Shown piece by piece: positions 47,951-61,345 of a DNA stretch of 64,000 bases (position 1 is the first letter of the stretch; each line of letters opens with the position of its first letter). The translations under genes and the position numbers were made by a program. The stretch comes from Saururus chinensis (lineage: Eukaryota; Streptophyta; Magnoliopsida; Piperales; Saururaceae): NCBI GenBank assembly GCA_035235625.1, contig CP141146.1, forward strand, positions 4,830,501 through 4,894,500. The letters are read 5' to 3'. The notes below the pieces were generated by a model. It was given only the letters and a program-made list of their open reading frames with translations. It was not told the origin of the DNA and did no database searches.

Positions 47951-49455
47951 GGGAGAGAGGTCCCCCATGAGAAGCTGGTGCTGCCTTTATCTTGAGGGGC
48001 ACCCCTTGCTAGACCGTCCCCGCATTGATTCTGAAAATGAGCTGTAAAATTTTGCTCTTTTTCTTTTCCCTTTTCCTCTTTATATTAAACACCCGCTTTG
48101 TCATCGTAGGTTGAAGGTCTACTCATATGCAATAAATGTATAATACTAGGTACCTAAGGAATAGAAGTAAGTATGTGATCAATACTTTCTTAGCAAAAAA
48201 AAAGTATAAAAGTGATAAGTTCTTACCCAATAAGCTTTAATTTGGAATTTCTCAATTACCTCCATCAGCCTTCTCTTTCTAACTCAGGTACTCTGAATTA
48301 AAAAAAAAAACTGAGGTACTCTTATGGGTGGCACTCTCCCACAGGCAATTTTTCTTTTAAATCTGCCTAGGATTCTTGTAAAATGCATTTTGGATTGGTA
48401 TCATGTCATATGACACAAATATAGAGTTGACTGTCATTCTTAATTTCTTCACATGGTTGGCTCTCAATAGAATTATAACTCTTGTAATCTATCAAAGAGA
48501 GGTATCATCTAGTCAATATGTGGTACCTTTGCTTCAATACGGAAGAAAAGAGATACCACATCTTTTTTTAATGGCCGTTCTCAATGGTAGTTTTGATTTA
48601 AGGAGATACTATATAATTGCAATATAAATTATTTTTGACTTCTATGGTTAGCCGTGTTGGATCCTTTATTTAATTTGTCAAAGGGAATTACCACGTTGCT
48701 ATTCTTCTCAAAATAGATTTTGCATTGTGTCATTTTTTTATGAGGAAAAAGGGGGAGACAGCACCCTTCAAATAAAACAAGCGGGAAACAAAGTCTAGTA
48801 AAAAAAATTACATTTGTCATCTTTCAACAATAAAAGGGAATTCACTAGCATTCTCTGAAAAATGAGAACTAGTACTGACGTAAGTTCTAACTTGACTTTT
48901 ACACTGAATAAAAAGGGATCTCTTATCTTTCACTTTGTCGTGTATTTGAAGATAAATGGAAAAGTCCCTCTTGTATTTTTGTAGCAAGTGTCGTCGCATC
49001 ATCCTAGCCATATTTGATCTCAAGGACATTTTTTTATAAATAAAATAATTTATTATCTCAAAATAAGGGCATAAAAGATAAAACAAAAAAATCATAAAAA
49101 CCGTCCCTAAATCAAAAGAAACTAGGCACTGCAAATAGGGACAAGAAGGGAAAACCCTCCCACAATACCTAGCTGACGTGAAAACCATGTGGACATAAAT
49201 TTTAAATAAAATAAGAAAAAAATTAAAATTTTTTATTCTTTGTACAATCACCCTTTTCTTTTTTATTCACATAAGAGTTAGCATTTTGATCGATGAACTT
49301 GTGCACGGTAACATTGAATTCATCCTGCTCATTGAAATCCAAAATGTCTCCACTCAATTGTAATCATATGTGCGGGAGGCTATCCAACCATACCTTTTAG
49401 GGCCACCTGATCAAGAGTGGTAGGATTCTTATAACCCAAAGAGGTTTACATCAAC
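47951..49455. other. AT-rich non-coding
   Basis: Only short ORFs without recognisable domains. Confidence 0.55.
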
Positions 49456-49460
49456 CTAGA

Positions 49461-52073
49461 TGTCACGACTTGAGCCTTGAGGAGGGTCCAAAGACCGTCA
49501 ACACCATCAGAGTGCATATAGCTCAAGCTGTGACAAGACAATAACATATGCTAAAATGGATAAAGAATTTAATTTAAAACAGGAATAACCTTCCTACTAA
49601 AGTTTTTATTGAATAAAAAAGAATGAGTTTCACCCAAGGGGTGTTCATCTGAAGCTGCAATAAATCTACTAATACTCAAAAGAAATCAAACTAATCTTAA
49701 TTCCCCTTGCTAACCATGTGACAATTAACTTTATCATTTCTTGTCGTTCATACGCATCCAAATCAAATAAACCTGCATGCAAAAATGCGTCCGATAGAAT
49801 GGACATTCCAAGAGTGAGCTAAAAGCTCAGTGGGTCTCAAATAAAACATACATTGAAATCTTAGCAATCCTCGTTCACACCACAACAACAATAGATCAAT
49901 TTTTACAATAATACATTTAAATGTAATTGTTGGATATATTCATATGCATGCATCTCATTTAAACTTAAACAATCATCATACATAATCACCATATGTATCG
50001 TACTTCATAATTCATAATCTACACAGCTCATTCCCTATAACACCCAGAGAATTAGCTATGTGATCCGTGATTTGCGCCGGTGCAAATGCACCGTGGGTGG
50101 TCATACGCGTGCACTCGTAATGACCCGTGAAACCATGAGGGAACTGCCAAAGGCTAGGTCCACCCTCATCCTTACGTGGCACCTGGGTAGTCTTATTATC
50201 TTAAATCTTGGAATTGAGTCTCCCAACCTAAATCTTAACTACCCTTGTCAACCCATCACTCTTAGGTGGGTTCTTAATACCTGATCTACCAAATATGCAA
50301 CGTATTCCCCTCACATACCCAAAAGAGAGAAAACCAATCATATTCCCTAAGCAATTTAAAGGTAAAAACCAAAACCATAATTTACTCAACAATATAGCCA
50401 TGCTTGCATATTGTTCAATCATATCATAATAGAGAATAACATGAATTGCAGAACATCCATCCCTTATAACTCACATATATTAGATACAAGTAAATTTACA
50501 TCCTACATATAACTTGTGTCAGTTACATAAATAGTTCAGCCTTTCAAAAACTTAAATCAGGAATGAAGTCACGTTGGATCATGGTATATAACTTATGGGT
50601 TGGAGCAGTGTAAGATATGCAATCACATTATATTTGAATCAACTACTTCATAAATGCTAAAGTGGTACATACAACTTGCTCAATTGAAATTTCAGACATT
50701 AAACAATGCATATCATAACATCACTATATTATAGACAACATACAGGGCTAAAATTAACACAATACTTTACTCAGTTAGACGTCCATGATTTGTGAACTCA
50801 CTTAGACTATATGTAAGTAAATCACAACATACCTATAATTCATAGTATTTAGTTATTTCAATCTCAATATGAATTAGCAGGTCGGCATTTCATAAACTTA
50901 ACATGGAGAATTGATCCGCATTAGAGCATGTCATGTGTATTTAATTCAATACACCTATATTGGAACTAAGTTTGGATTTAATCACTGTAACTCATGCTAG
51001 TACAGGATGCAAGAATTGCTCATATTGCATTTAAATCTTTAGACAATGCATAGTCTTACTTAAACATATAAGTCCAACAGTGTGCGAAACATAAGATCAA
51101 ATCAGTGTGTGTACATTAAGCATTAGGTAGGTAGGGCAATTATATATCACTCAAACAATCTTACATATGTATGAACAACACGAGATTAACAAAAATATTG
51201 CACCACTGATCTAGCATTAGGAATTTAATTCACAGATCAAATCTATAATTCAACCGGACCCATCATGCTAAGAAACAACAGATAATAGTATATGGCATAA
51301 CATAAGATTTAATCAAGGTATTAAAATTTGAATCTAAGCATAGAATTAGGAATTTATCTACTACAATAAAATCACAGAACGAATCATGCTGAGAAGACAA
51401 TTCATGATCTCATTGAGGAACCTCACCTTAGCCTAATTTGAAGCACAAAATGTCCCTAATACCACTGCTATTCTTCATTCTCTAAAGAAAACCACAACCA
51501 AACTCTAATTAGAAGAAGGAGACATGTAGTTAACACAAGGGAAATAAGATACAGAAATTTGGAAATTTTGGACGATTCCAACACACTGTGAACAATGATT
51601 ATAGGAAGAAGAAAAGAGAAATCTAGCCAAAACCAAGAGGAAATGTGAAATACGCCCAAAAGACCTTACCTTTATGCCTTCCCCTCAATAGCCCAGTCCT
51701 CTCGCCGCCCAAATCTTGCTCTTGTCGTTGTCGTCGTACCCAAACTCTGTTCCTCGTCGAACCAGGGAGCAAAGGGACTAGTGGGCGAGAGGGAGAATGG
51801 ACATGGGACATATATAGAGGTGAAGGGAAGAGACATGTAGGGGAAGGGAAAGAGAATCGTGATCTTAATGGGAGAAACGCAGAGAGAAAGAGGGAGAGTC
51901 ACTAGGAGAGAATGGGTTTTAATTTCCCGTCTCCAGTAGAACTAGGGCTGGGGGAGAAGGGGCCTTCTCTCTCCCGATGTTCCCAGAAAATAAAAGCCCG
52001 TCGGGTCTGAGTTGCTCTCAGACCCAAACCGGGTCAAGCCATATAGTAAAAAAAACAACAACACGGGTTTACA
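49461..52073 (-). mobile_element. 2.6-kb solo LTR with a perfect TSD
   Basis: In plus orientation it runs TGTCACGACTTGAGCC...GGGTTTACA, so on its own strand it starts TGTAAACCC and ends AAGTCGTGACA. CTAGA lies on both sides (49456-49460 and 52074-52078), a perfect 5-bp TSD. The minus orientation is inferred from the GC/CT-rich block at 51660-52000, which would be promoter-proximal on that strand. The minus-strand motif CACTGAGCTTTTAGCTCACT near 49815-49834 lies towards its 3' side, a segment often seen in plant gypsy LTRs. No internal domains. Confidence 0.88.
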
Positions 52074-52446
52074 CTAGAGGAATCAAGAAGTTCTATTTGA
52101 GTGTGAGAATTAAGGAACATATCTTCTTCTGACTGAACGCTATTGGAGAGATAACTGGCCAAAAGTCTCACCTAATTGGAGATTTCTCATTCTGAACTCT
52201 GAGTTGAGTTAACAACAGGAGTACTTGTTCTAGTAAAATTTGTGTGGGGCATTGATTCTTTTTTTTTGGGCGCCTTGCCAAACATTGTCGTGGGTTGCTT
52301 GCGGCGTTTTCTTATGTCCTAGGTTTAAGAAGGTTGTATTTTCTTACTTCTTCCTTGATGTAATCTTCTTACTTTTAACTTTAATATTACTAATAGAAGC
52401 ATATGTGTTGCACTCCATAGATTTAGAGTCTTATCTTACCATTTAC

Positions 52447-52726
52447 AAATTGAGCTTCAAGTTTAATTATCTTACCCAATACCTAAATTAGGTTTTATAA
52501 ATAATATTTTTAGTATTTTTGAGTTAATTTAGGACTTTTATAATAAAAATCTTGGCCCTTGTTTTACTTTTATAATAATATATAGTAAATTAAGCTTCAA
52601 GTTTAATTATCTTACCTGATACCTAAATAGGGGTTCATAAACAATATTTTTTATATATTTAGAGTAATTTAGGACCTTATGACAAAAATCTCATCCCCCT
52701 TTTTACTTTAGTAATAATATAGATTA
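52447..52726. repeat. Tandem duplication, about 140-bp unit
   Basis: Two copies start AAATT(G/A)AGCTTCAAGTTT at 52447 and 52587 and continue with CTTACC..ATACCTAAAT, AATATTTTT and AATTTAGGAC. Moderately diverged. Confidence 0.85.
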
Positions 52727-55391
52727 AGGATAATTTAAGATTATAAAAATAAATTTTTTTATGTGACTACAAGGTTATATATATTGGAGAAAGTATTATA
52801 ATATTTTAAGTTTCTTGAATTCTAAATTACTTAAGAGTTTTTTTGAAAGGGTAATATAGACATAACATGGTAAAAATCTCAGCCCACCTTCTCACTTTAA
52901 TAATAGTATACATATAAATATAGACATAAATATAAATTTGTTATTATAAAAATTTACAAAATAAGTATAATTATAGTTGAAATTATTCCATAGTTTACGT
53001 GTTGAATTTCTTTCATCAATCTGAAGTGCCTATTAGTGGGACAAGGGGAAAGTTTGTGACTTCACATGTGACCTAATCTTAAACATAAACCTGTAACCTG
53101 GACCAGCAGGTAACTGGTGGGACATTGAGTTTGAAAGCAAGGCAGATGAACTAAGAACACTTTCTCATATCTAATTAAAGTAATAACCGACTGATTTACA
53201 TAAATCTTCAAAGATTAGAATTACAAATGGAAGTTATAAGATGGGGACTGCTACAAGGATCGAGAATGTTGAGAGCTTGGTACTTGGTAGGTAGGAGGTG
53301 ACTCTTGGTCGATATTTCATAAATATATCTCACAAGGCTTAATTAAATTGAGATTGGTCTGCATCATAATACACTCATCAGTCATGTCTAATGGAGAAGT
53401 CCCCAGATTGTAAAGAATGATGTCATGCTCTGGAAAAACTGGACAGAGTCCAAGAGCCTACTGTAAATGCTCTGAACATGAATTGCAGCATAAACTCAAA
53501 AGAACTAAAGTTGTGGCTCCTTCTTCTCCTACGTAGGCAGTGCCATAGGATGGACTTTGCTGGTATGAGACTGATCTGGCCGGCAACCACCGAGGGATGG
53601 GACACATCTCCAACTGTGAAGTCCAGATGATTAGACGTCGTACGACCCTAACACGAGATTCTCCATCAAGCCTTTCTAACCTCCATAGTTGTTGTACCGA
53701 TGAGTATCCTCCATCATTGAACAACGCTCCATGCAAGTGGCTCACACAATGTAATACTTCGAAAAGAAATTTTTATCGTCAGACATCATTCATCTCTTAT
53801 GTTTCTCATCAAAATTTGTAGTATATATGACAAAAAGAAAACTTCCTACTCGTTAGAAGTGTCTTGCAGACAGTTTATTTGCAGTATGGTTATACAAGAC
53901 TGCTACCTAATTTACGTCTTTATTCTTCCAACCAACTTCCCATAAGTGAGAAAGAGGATCTTGTGGGCCTCAACAGACGCCCATGGCTATGGAGACAAGG
54001 TCGAAGCTGCCTCAAACCCAGTACACAGTCTATCCTTTTGGCATATGGGAAGGAGATCCTGCTACAACTCAAACATGTGAGCGAATCGCGCTGCCATGGT
54101 TTCTTGGGGTTGCGACAAAACGGATGTTGTTGTCTCGTGATAACTTCATCATATACTCCCCTCCACAGCAATAGCTGGAACCAGATGCAACCATTTAATA
54201 TTAACATTATGTGCATGGGGGGGCTCAGGGACCACCGTATTTATACCGCTATGTATCGTTTCATTTGCCCTTTTGAATGTTTTCCCTCACGCGTCTCCAG
54301 ATTCAATTTCGTATCGGCCGGTACCTCCAGTGCTTCCTAAAAACTGAAGCTGTATAAGGTGACCCTGGGCATGCATGCATGGGTCGGCACCCATGATTTA
54401 GATTGCTTAGAGTAAGCAAAGTCGGGAGGTTTGTGTGTTGGGATGTGGGCTGCAACTCTGCAAGTTGAATAAGAAATGCAAGGGAGCAAGGGGACCTGCC
54501 TAATTTGAAGGTCAGAGAAGAATCGAAAGTATAAAACTAATCAGGGTTTTGATTAGTCCGATACCAAACGTCAGGCAGGCTTGGGGGGTGACGACAGTGA
54601 TGATTTCAGGGGGAGACCAGTTGGGATTAATCTAATACTGTGTGTTGTATTAACGATAATCTAATAAATTGGATTACTTAAAAGAGGATCAAGAGGGGAG
54701 GGGGAATAGATGCTGAGCTAGCAAGAAGACCTGAGATGGGACCATCTCACTGTCTCACATGCGGCTAGAGGTGTTTCAGGCTTATTAAATGCCTCCTGGA
54801 TGATCCTGACCACTGGTTTATCAAAGCTTTGTTATCAGTCACATCTGGGACCCAACAATACAAAGCCATGGCAGAAGGAGATGGGGGAAGGTTGGGAGTG
54901 AAGTTGATTTGCATCCTTCTTCATTCATCACCTTCATCTGCAAGTACGTTTTGTGGATGTGTTGTTATATCTCATGACAATGAATCACTCCCTCAAGTGG
55001 AGGTACCGGGTGAACAGCCAGGTGGGGGAGACGTAGGCAGATACCCCTCCTCGTCTTCCCCACACATCAAATCCATTTGTTCTTTCTTTTTTTCTTTTTT
55101 CAGTTTGGCAAATGTTACAAAAGTCAAAAGTTCATAAAACAGCCCAACCAGCTTTTCAATCTCCCTCATTTTTCTTCTCCTAATAAATTACTGTACACAG
55201 CATATTATCTCCTCCCTAGTATCATATATCCCACAGGCCTCATGGCCCCTCCCCATCAATCTCAAGCTCGTGCTCACTCCAACAACTGGCCTCTGGGACT
55301 TATCACAAGGCCAAATATCAAATATAAATACCCAAATGCTGAAAAGGACAAGTTCACATGAGCCCAACCAGATAATTCACCGGGTCCTACA
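52727..55391. other. Upstream region of the B3 gene, no gene seen
   Basis: Unique-looking sequence with scattered ORFs. The longest, 158 codons at 53864-54340, has no recognisable domain. Conserved non-coding regulatory DNA would be expected here for a developmental regulator, but cannot be shown from one sequence. Confidence 0.5.
54369..54381. promoter_or_regulatory. RY-type repeat (CATGCATG)
   Basis: GCATGCATGCATG contains overlapping RY motifs, the binding site of the ABI3/FUS3/LEC2 branch of B3 proteins. It lies about 1.5 kb upstream of the B3 gene start codon. A motif of this size can occur by chance. Confidence 0.3.
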
Positions 55392-55398
55392 TATAAAG
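55392..55398 (+). promoter_or_regulatory. Candidate TATA box of the B3 gene
   Basis: TATAAAG is followed by about 110 bp of strongly CT-rich sequence, typical of plant leaders. This would give a 5' UTR of about 440 nt. A second TATATA lies at 55592-55597 and is the alternative. Confidence 0.45.
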
Positions 55399-55870
55399 CT
55401 CCCCTTCCCTTGCCTTCCTTAATTTCCCTCCTCCCCTCACCCCCACCCTCTCTGTCTTCTCTATCTCCATCCCCTCCCCTTTCGTACCTTAATCTCCCCA
55501 CTCCCTTCCATTTTCTTTCAGCCTGATCAGTTTGGGGAAGCTTCGAGGGTGGTCGGAAAGTGGAAGCAGCTATAGCCCCACCCCCACCCAGTATATATTG
55601 TGCAAAAGGTCAATGAAAACCAGACTCCTCCCATGGCTTGTCTGATCCGAAGACCACCCACACTTGCGAGTCAAAGCAAGAATAGCCACCGACCCTCCTC
55701 CTGGCTCCTATAGAGCTTCCTTCCCCCATCAGGGCTTCTTGGATTCTCTCAAGATTTTGTGAAAAAAACTGCACCCATCACAGTCCACCCTTCTATCTGA
55801 TTAAATTAGATCAGAATAGGCTGGCTATCTCCTGAAGATTATCGATTATCAGGTAAAAGAAGAAAGAGAG

Positions 55871-56980
55871 ATGGCATTCGTGGAAGAAAGAGATGAGTAT
55901 TGTGAGGAAGAAGAGGAGCAAGGGGAGAAGAAGCTGATGGAGGGAAGTGGAGAAATGAGCACGACCACCAGACACACCCCATTCTCATTCTACCCTAGTG
56001 CCACTTCTTCTTCTTCCACCATTTCCACCCACTACCATCAAATTCTCCCACAGCTCGGCGGCCGGTGGGGCGGTTCGGCCTACGACGAGCCAAGGCATGC
56101 CGACCAGGGTGAGGCAGCGGGGGCGAGGGCCCCGGTAGTGGAGAGGGAGCACATGTTTGATAAGGTGGTGACCCCGAGCGACGTGGGCAAGCTGAACCGG
56201 CTGGTCATCCCCAAGCAGCACGCCGAGAAGTACTTTCCCCTCGACTCGTCGGCCAACGAGAAGGGCCTCCTCCTCAACTTCGAGGACCGGACCGGCAAGC
56301 CCTGGCGGTTCCGGTACTCGTACTGGAACAGCAGCCAGAGCTACGTCATGACCAAGGGCTGGAGCCGGTTTGTCAAGGACAAGAAGCTGGACGCCGGCGA
56401 CATTGTCTCCTTCGAGCGTGGTGTCGGCGAGGCCAGCCGCGATCGCCTCTTCATCGATTGGAAGCGCCGGCCCGATGTCGACCCGTCGCGTGGCCTGCCG
56501 CTGCCCGTCCATCACCGGTCCGTACCCTGGGGCCGGCTCTTCTTCCCCCACATGCCGAGGTACAACCATGTCCATGTCCAGCAGCAGCTCAATTATGGCT
56601 ACGGCATGGTGGGACCAGGCTCGCTCTATAGCCTGCGGCCGCCCGGAGTGCCACTGTCTGGGAGCGGAGAGGGCAGCTTCCCGTCGGTGTTCGAGTCTGT
56701 GCCGGTGGCTCAAGGTCAGGCAGCGGCGGCCAAGAGGCTCAGGCTCTTCGGGGTCAATCTGGACTGTCCAGATCATGAGTCCGATGGTCAACATCCGGTT
56801 ATGGCTCCCACTGGTCTGCTTCATACAATGGCAGCTTCTTCTCTAGTGCCACTGCCTCAGCCCCAGCTTCCTCCACCACTCCAATTACAGCTCTACCATG
56901 GCGGCCAGGCACCATCTTCATCGACCGGGGAGGTACCCAGAAAGCAAAAAACATCTTCATCTTTGGATTTGGATATTTGA
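55871..56980 (+). CDS. NGATHA/RAV-type B3-domain transcription factor
   Basis: A single exon of 369 codons; the ATG follows GAAAGAGAG. An acidic N-terminus ([13 protein letters not shown]) and a Ser/Thr-rich stretch (45-53) precede the B3 DNA-binding domain at about 92-200. The domain runs from [20 protein letters not shown] through [20 protein letters not shown] to [11 protein letters not shown]. The B3 sequence is of the RAV/NGATHA subclass, and there is no AP2 domain, which points to NGATHA or NGATHA-like. RLFGVNLDC at 291-299 is the R/KLFGV repression motif. The protein ends SSSLDLDI, an EAR-like LxLx(I) motif, so two repression signals are present. Family members act in the nucleus on lateral organ growth and style/stigma development. 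The middle is rich in His, Gln and Pro. The coding region is strongly GC-rich in its middle part compared with the flanks. It looks intact. Confidence 0.95.
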   Translation: MAFVEERDEYCEEEEEQGEKKLMEGSGEMSTTTRHTPFSFYPSATSSSSTISTHYHQILPQLGGRWGGSAYDEPRHADQGEAAGARAPVVEREHMFDKVVTPSDVGKLNRLVIPKQHAEKYFPLDSSANEKGLLLNFEDRTGKPWRFRYSYWNSSQSYVMTKGWSRFVKDKKLDAGDIVSFERGVGEASRDRLFIDWKRRPDVDPSRGLPLPVHHRSVPWGRLFFPHMPRYNHVHVQQQLNYGYGMVGPGSLYSLRPPGVPLSGSGEGSFPSVFESVPVAQGQAAAAKRLRLFGVNLDCPDHESDGQHPVMAPTGLLHTMAASSLVPLPQPQLPPPLQLQLYHGGQAPSSSTGEVPRKQKTSSSLDLDI

Positions 56981-59900
56981 AGCGCAGAGAATCCATGGAA
57001 TTTATAGGATCTGGTTCACCCATGGACCAATAATAACAAGGTCCGGCAATTACTGGGACGAGATACACTAGACCCATCTTCTTCTGTTTCTGTCTGTTAT
57101 TTTTTTGGCTGAATTTAATCATCCTGTTTATTAACTTTCTTTCAGCCAAAGAATTATAATTATATTTTTTTTTTGTCTGTTTTTTTTTTCAATTTTCCTT
57201 CTGAGGGGTTGAAGGAAGATCGAGTTGAGGAGGGGCTGAAAAAGCTGCTGTGTTACAACTCTCTCTTCTTTTAACTGTATACAGATATAGTTACATGCCA
57301 ATTACCTTCATGTCTCATTTTCCATTCTTGGGCCTGCTTCTTCATACACTTCCATACTATGATAGGTTCATTTTTAGAATCTTCTTCTTTGTATAATCTG
57401 CTTCTGTACATACTCTCTTGCTTAGTAATTGTTCTCTTCTCCATCCCTTTCTCTTTCTTTTGTTGCTGCAATATTAGCTAGACAAGCCGGGAACTCATGA
57501 GGTGAAAATCGGAGTTAGTGGCTGGGACACCCATGCTACGGATGATGGGACAATAGGTCAGATATCTAACCTCCTAATCAATTATTTGTTACTTCTAATC
57601 TTCTAGTCCTTGCAAGCATCATCATCCTCTCTAGCTGATGCTATTATACTATAATAAACAGACATTGCATACGACTGTGCTGTATTAACACTTTGTTGGT
57701 GCCTGACACAGGCAGGTGCTGCTGGTAAAAAGACACCCTTTTTCAGTAAAAACAGTTTTGTGCACTGAAATTAACCACGCTGAGAATACTTTTACAAACT
57801 CGTCAGAGCTGCAAACGTTCTTTGAAAGCATTTCAGCTTAGATATTGTGTATTGGATAAAAATATAATGTATATTAGTGTTGGAAGATTAAAATCAGAAA
57901 ATGGTGTCTAATAACAGATTCACGTGTCTTAGAAGACACGTTTATTGAGCTGTTTCTCTCATAAACAATCTAGCTAAGGCGTGCTATTACCTGGTTGATT
58001 CGTTGCTTTAGTTTAGATCTCATGTTCGAGACAAACGCCATGCAGCTGTATGAGACCTCGTGAAGTCCAACCTGATCCTACTTGATGTCGTAGCTTAGCA
58101 TTTGGAAGATTAGGTTGGAAGGTTTATGTTTTAATTTTGGCATATACATGGAAGGCTGCGCATACTAATATACTAATGCATACTTATAAAAGAGTATTTA
58201 TGATGGTAAGTGAGCATTATTGAGTCTCTGACAACTTGTGCGTATTAGGGGTACAAGATACTTACATGACCAGATCAGCCTTGAAGGAATCTCTACAACA
58301 CATGAAGGCGAATGGCATACTACGACACAATACCAATTCTGAAAGATATTATTACTTTCATTAATTAGCAACCAGAGAACCAATAAGAGCAGTTTTACTT
58401 AATTTACAATGTGCAGTGTTAATCACTTTCTCTCTACGTTAGCTTCTTAGTTCTTACTATTTCTTGCTGATAATTTGTGCAGTTCATACTTTATATGGTC
58501 CTCTTGGAAGCAGCATGCATTGGGTAAGTAAGTTGTAAAATTTTTTAGAATTCATATTATCTTTAAGAACATTAAAACTATCATTACAAGGAAGCTTGAT
58601 ACTAACCTATTAAACATAAGCGTCTATTAACATGACCAAAATATTAATATGATGACAGTTTCATGTATCATATCCCTAGTGGATTAAATTTAAATATCTT
58701 TTTCTAATAATGAATGAATTTGAAACGATCTATTGCTGAACGAAGCTTAAAATACTCGCTCCTGATGTTGAAGAACATTTTATTATTCTTAAAGAAGAAA
58801 CTAATCTCATTTCATCTGTCATTAATTTTCTAAAGATGAATTTTCATTAGGTGTTGAGTAAAATGTAAAAGGATTTATGTATACAGTGAATTCACACGAC
58901 AGTACATATATTGTGAGAGTTCCGGACTGCTTTGGAGTTTTGTAGCTGCATTTAGTAGGATGGCCAGTTCTTGCCTACCCGAGCATCTCAAATTGTTTGC
59001 ATGGGAAGATTGTCTTTGAATTGCATTAGAGATTGGTAGGAATTAATATTTAAGTATTGTATTCAATCAAAGCTTCTATAAGTATTTCCTCCCGGACGAA
59101 AATGCATTTCTCTTCTTGCTCGATTTATTTTCTTAGTTTTATGTTGTGAACTTGCCATAAATGATAGTGATTATTTGATTTCTCCTGACCGTATACGCAA
59201 TATAAATACTGTTTTATATATAGAAGGGAGTTCACTCCCCATTTTACCTGATAAAAAAAATATAAATACCGTTTTCCTGTCTGGGGAAGTTGACATGACC
59301 TTTCTGGCAAGACAATATTGCCTAAACATCATTATCGGATGAAATTAAGTGACTATGCCTAAACTTACAATTGAGCTTTATTTTTGCATCTAGCAAATAA
59401 AAAAATTATTTTGCTTTGTTTTGGAGATCTAATATGTCTCTCTCTATTTCTTTGTGTTTTTTAAGATTCACATCTTGTTTAGTGGTTGGCAATACGATTG
59501 CTTTAATAGACTCAGACTTCTTAATTGTATTATACATGCTCAAAACTAATGTTAAATAGTTCTAATCAAAAGAAGTATGAGCTCCAAAATTGTTGGAGTC
59601 AAGTGGCCTTAGATGGAGTAATGTATTAAAATTCTAAATAAATGACACAAAAAATTTTAATTTTAGTTTAAATAAATAAATAAAATAATCACAAATTCCT
59701 CTTGATTAAGTGTAAAAATGTAAACATACATGAATGTATTATTCTTAGCATATAAATATATACAACTTTATATTGTTTGTTTACAGTTAAGAAAAAGTAA
59801 GATTAAAATCATAATTGAACATTTTATAGAATATATCAGCTCAAATTTTGAAAAGATATATTGTAGACAACATGGAGTCACTTTAGCTAATAGAATTTCA

Positions 59901-60082
59901 TGAGTTTTTTAAGTTTAACCAGGGAGTCCATGGAGCCATTAATTTTGAGATATAAATTTAGGGAGTTTAAGTCAGGAGTTAAAATGTAATTCTATAACTG
60001 TGAATGTAGTTACACATAAATTTCCTGATGTTTGATTTATGCCTAATCGGGAAATTGAATTTTTATTTTATTTAAACTTATA
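56981..60082. other. 3' flank of the B3 gene and AT-rich intergenic DNA
   Basis: The first 450 bp or so are T-rich and presumably include the 3' UTR, with AATAATAA near 57029. Nothing further was recognised. Confidence 0.55.
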
Positions 60083-60186
60083 CTCCCTCCATTCCATATT
60101 AAGTGTCCAATTTATTTTTTTTAATGAATTAAATTAGTTTGTTTTGAAAACTAAATGGGACACTTAATATGGGACAAAGGGATCAG
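60083..60186. mobile_element. Stowaway-like MITE
   Basis: CTCCCTCCATTCCATATTAA at the left and TTAATATGGGACAAAGGGA near the right are inverted repeats. TA flanks both ends (60081-60082 and 60187-60188). About 104 bp with a hairpin structure. Confidence 0.8.
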
Positions 60187-60188
60187 TA

Positions 60189-61173
60189 TTTGTAAAAGAG
60201 GACGGCTTCGAAGTATCTCAGGGTTTTTGGCCTTTGGTTGTAGTTACTATTCATACTTTTATTCTAAAGCTGAACTTATATTATTTGGGCAAAATCTTAT
60301 CAATAACTTAGGTCATAACAAATTAACATGACATATATGTTAATTTCTTATATCTTTGTTTAATTTCTTTTGCCTGTTTTGTTTCCCTTGTATTTTCCTC
60401 TCTTTTGCGATGAAAGCTGCGGCTTAAGCCCTCTTACCAAGCAAAAAAAATATATTATCAACATCTTATGACTGGAAACTATATAAAGAACTGGAATCAT
60501 TCGTTCTTAGACATCAATGTGGGTGTGTTTGACACAAATTAATACTTGCAAAGTAAATGGAAAGTTACATTACGGTACAAATATATATAAGTATGCTTTT
60601 ATTCATTTACAACACCATTAGAGTCCGCACGAGCAATTATAAGAGTTGCAGTTTAGTAATGCAAGTAAGCAACACATGAAGTGTCATGATATAGAAGCAC
60701 AGAGCCCCCATTCAGCATCATCCAACATAGTAATTAAGGGAGAAAAAAGATGAAAGCAATCTTTTTGATGGAGTCATAAAGCTTTGGTCTAATTTTTAAA
60801 ACTAAATGACATTCACGTGTTTTTTCAGCTTTTGGTTAAATTTCAATAACGTGTAGGGCAACTAGGCAAGTCATGCAACATGATGCCCTAAGTGGCCAAC
60901 TAGTATCACCATTTCATTCCGGGAAAGAAATAAACGTAGAGGATTTCTACACTTAGTTACCTATATGTATTCCCTTGGTTTCTAGACTAATTTCTCTAAA
61001 TCATGATGTGAAAGCCCTAGTCTAACATTCACAATTAAGATCTTAAACTCAAGCAAATGGCCCTACGTACTGTATAATTTTTTTATGTAATTAATGATTC
61101 TATCTTTAATTTACATAAAAAGTGTGAACCTAAATTACTGTCAACAACAGTATGTGGGAAGCGTTTTTAACCT
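60189..61173. other. AT-rich non-coding
   Basis: Nothing recognisable. Confidence 0.6.
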
Positions 61174-61345
61174 GACAATGAGCCCATGGTAAGGGACACA
61201 TAGGAGCCCTTCATCATAAGATCAACAATGTACATGTTAACTCACATTAATGCCAATGGTATTAGTGTTAATATATGCTAACGTATGTACTATCGATCTC
61301 AAATATTAAAGGTTCCCACGAGTTCCTTAAGCTTGGCTTATTGTC
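61174..61345. mobile_element. GACAATGAGCC-family MITE, best-preserved copy
   Basis: Terminal inverted repeats GACAATGAGCC (61174-61184) and GGCTTATTGTC (61335-61345) are 172 bp apart. The interior includes GGAGCCCTTCATCATAAGAT and AACTCACATTAATGCCAATG. No TSD is evident. Confidence 0.7.

Noticed and set aside
53864-54340. 158-codon ORF upstream of the B3 gene
   Set aside because: No domain, and overlapped by other-frame and antisense ORFs. Probably chance.
55985-56824. 279-codon minus-strand ORF
   Set aside because: Antisense shadow of the B3 gene, caused by high third-position GC.
56370-56846. 158-codon plus-strand ORF in another frame of the B3 gene
   Set aside because: Overlapping frame shadow. 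It is Ser/Arg-rich without a domain, while the B3 frame has clear family motifs.
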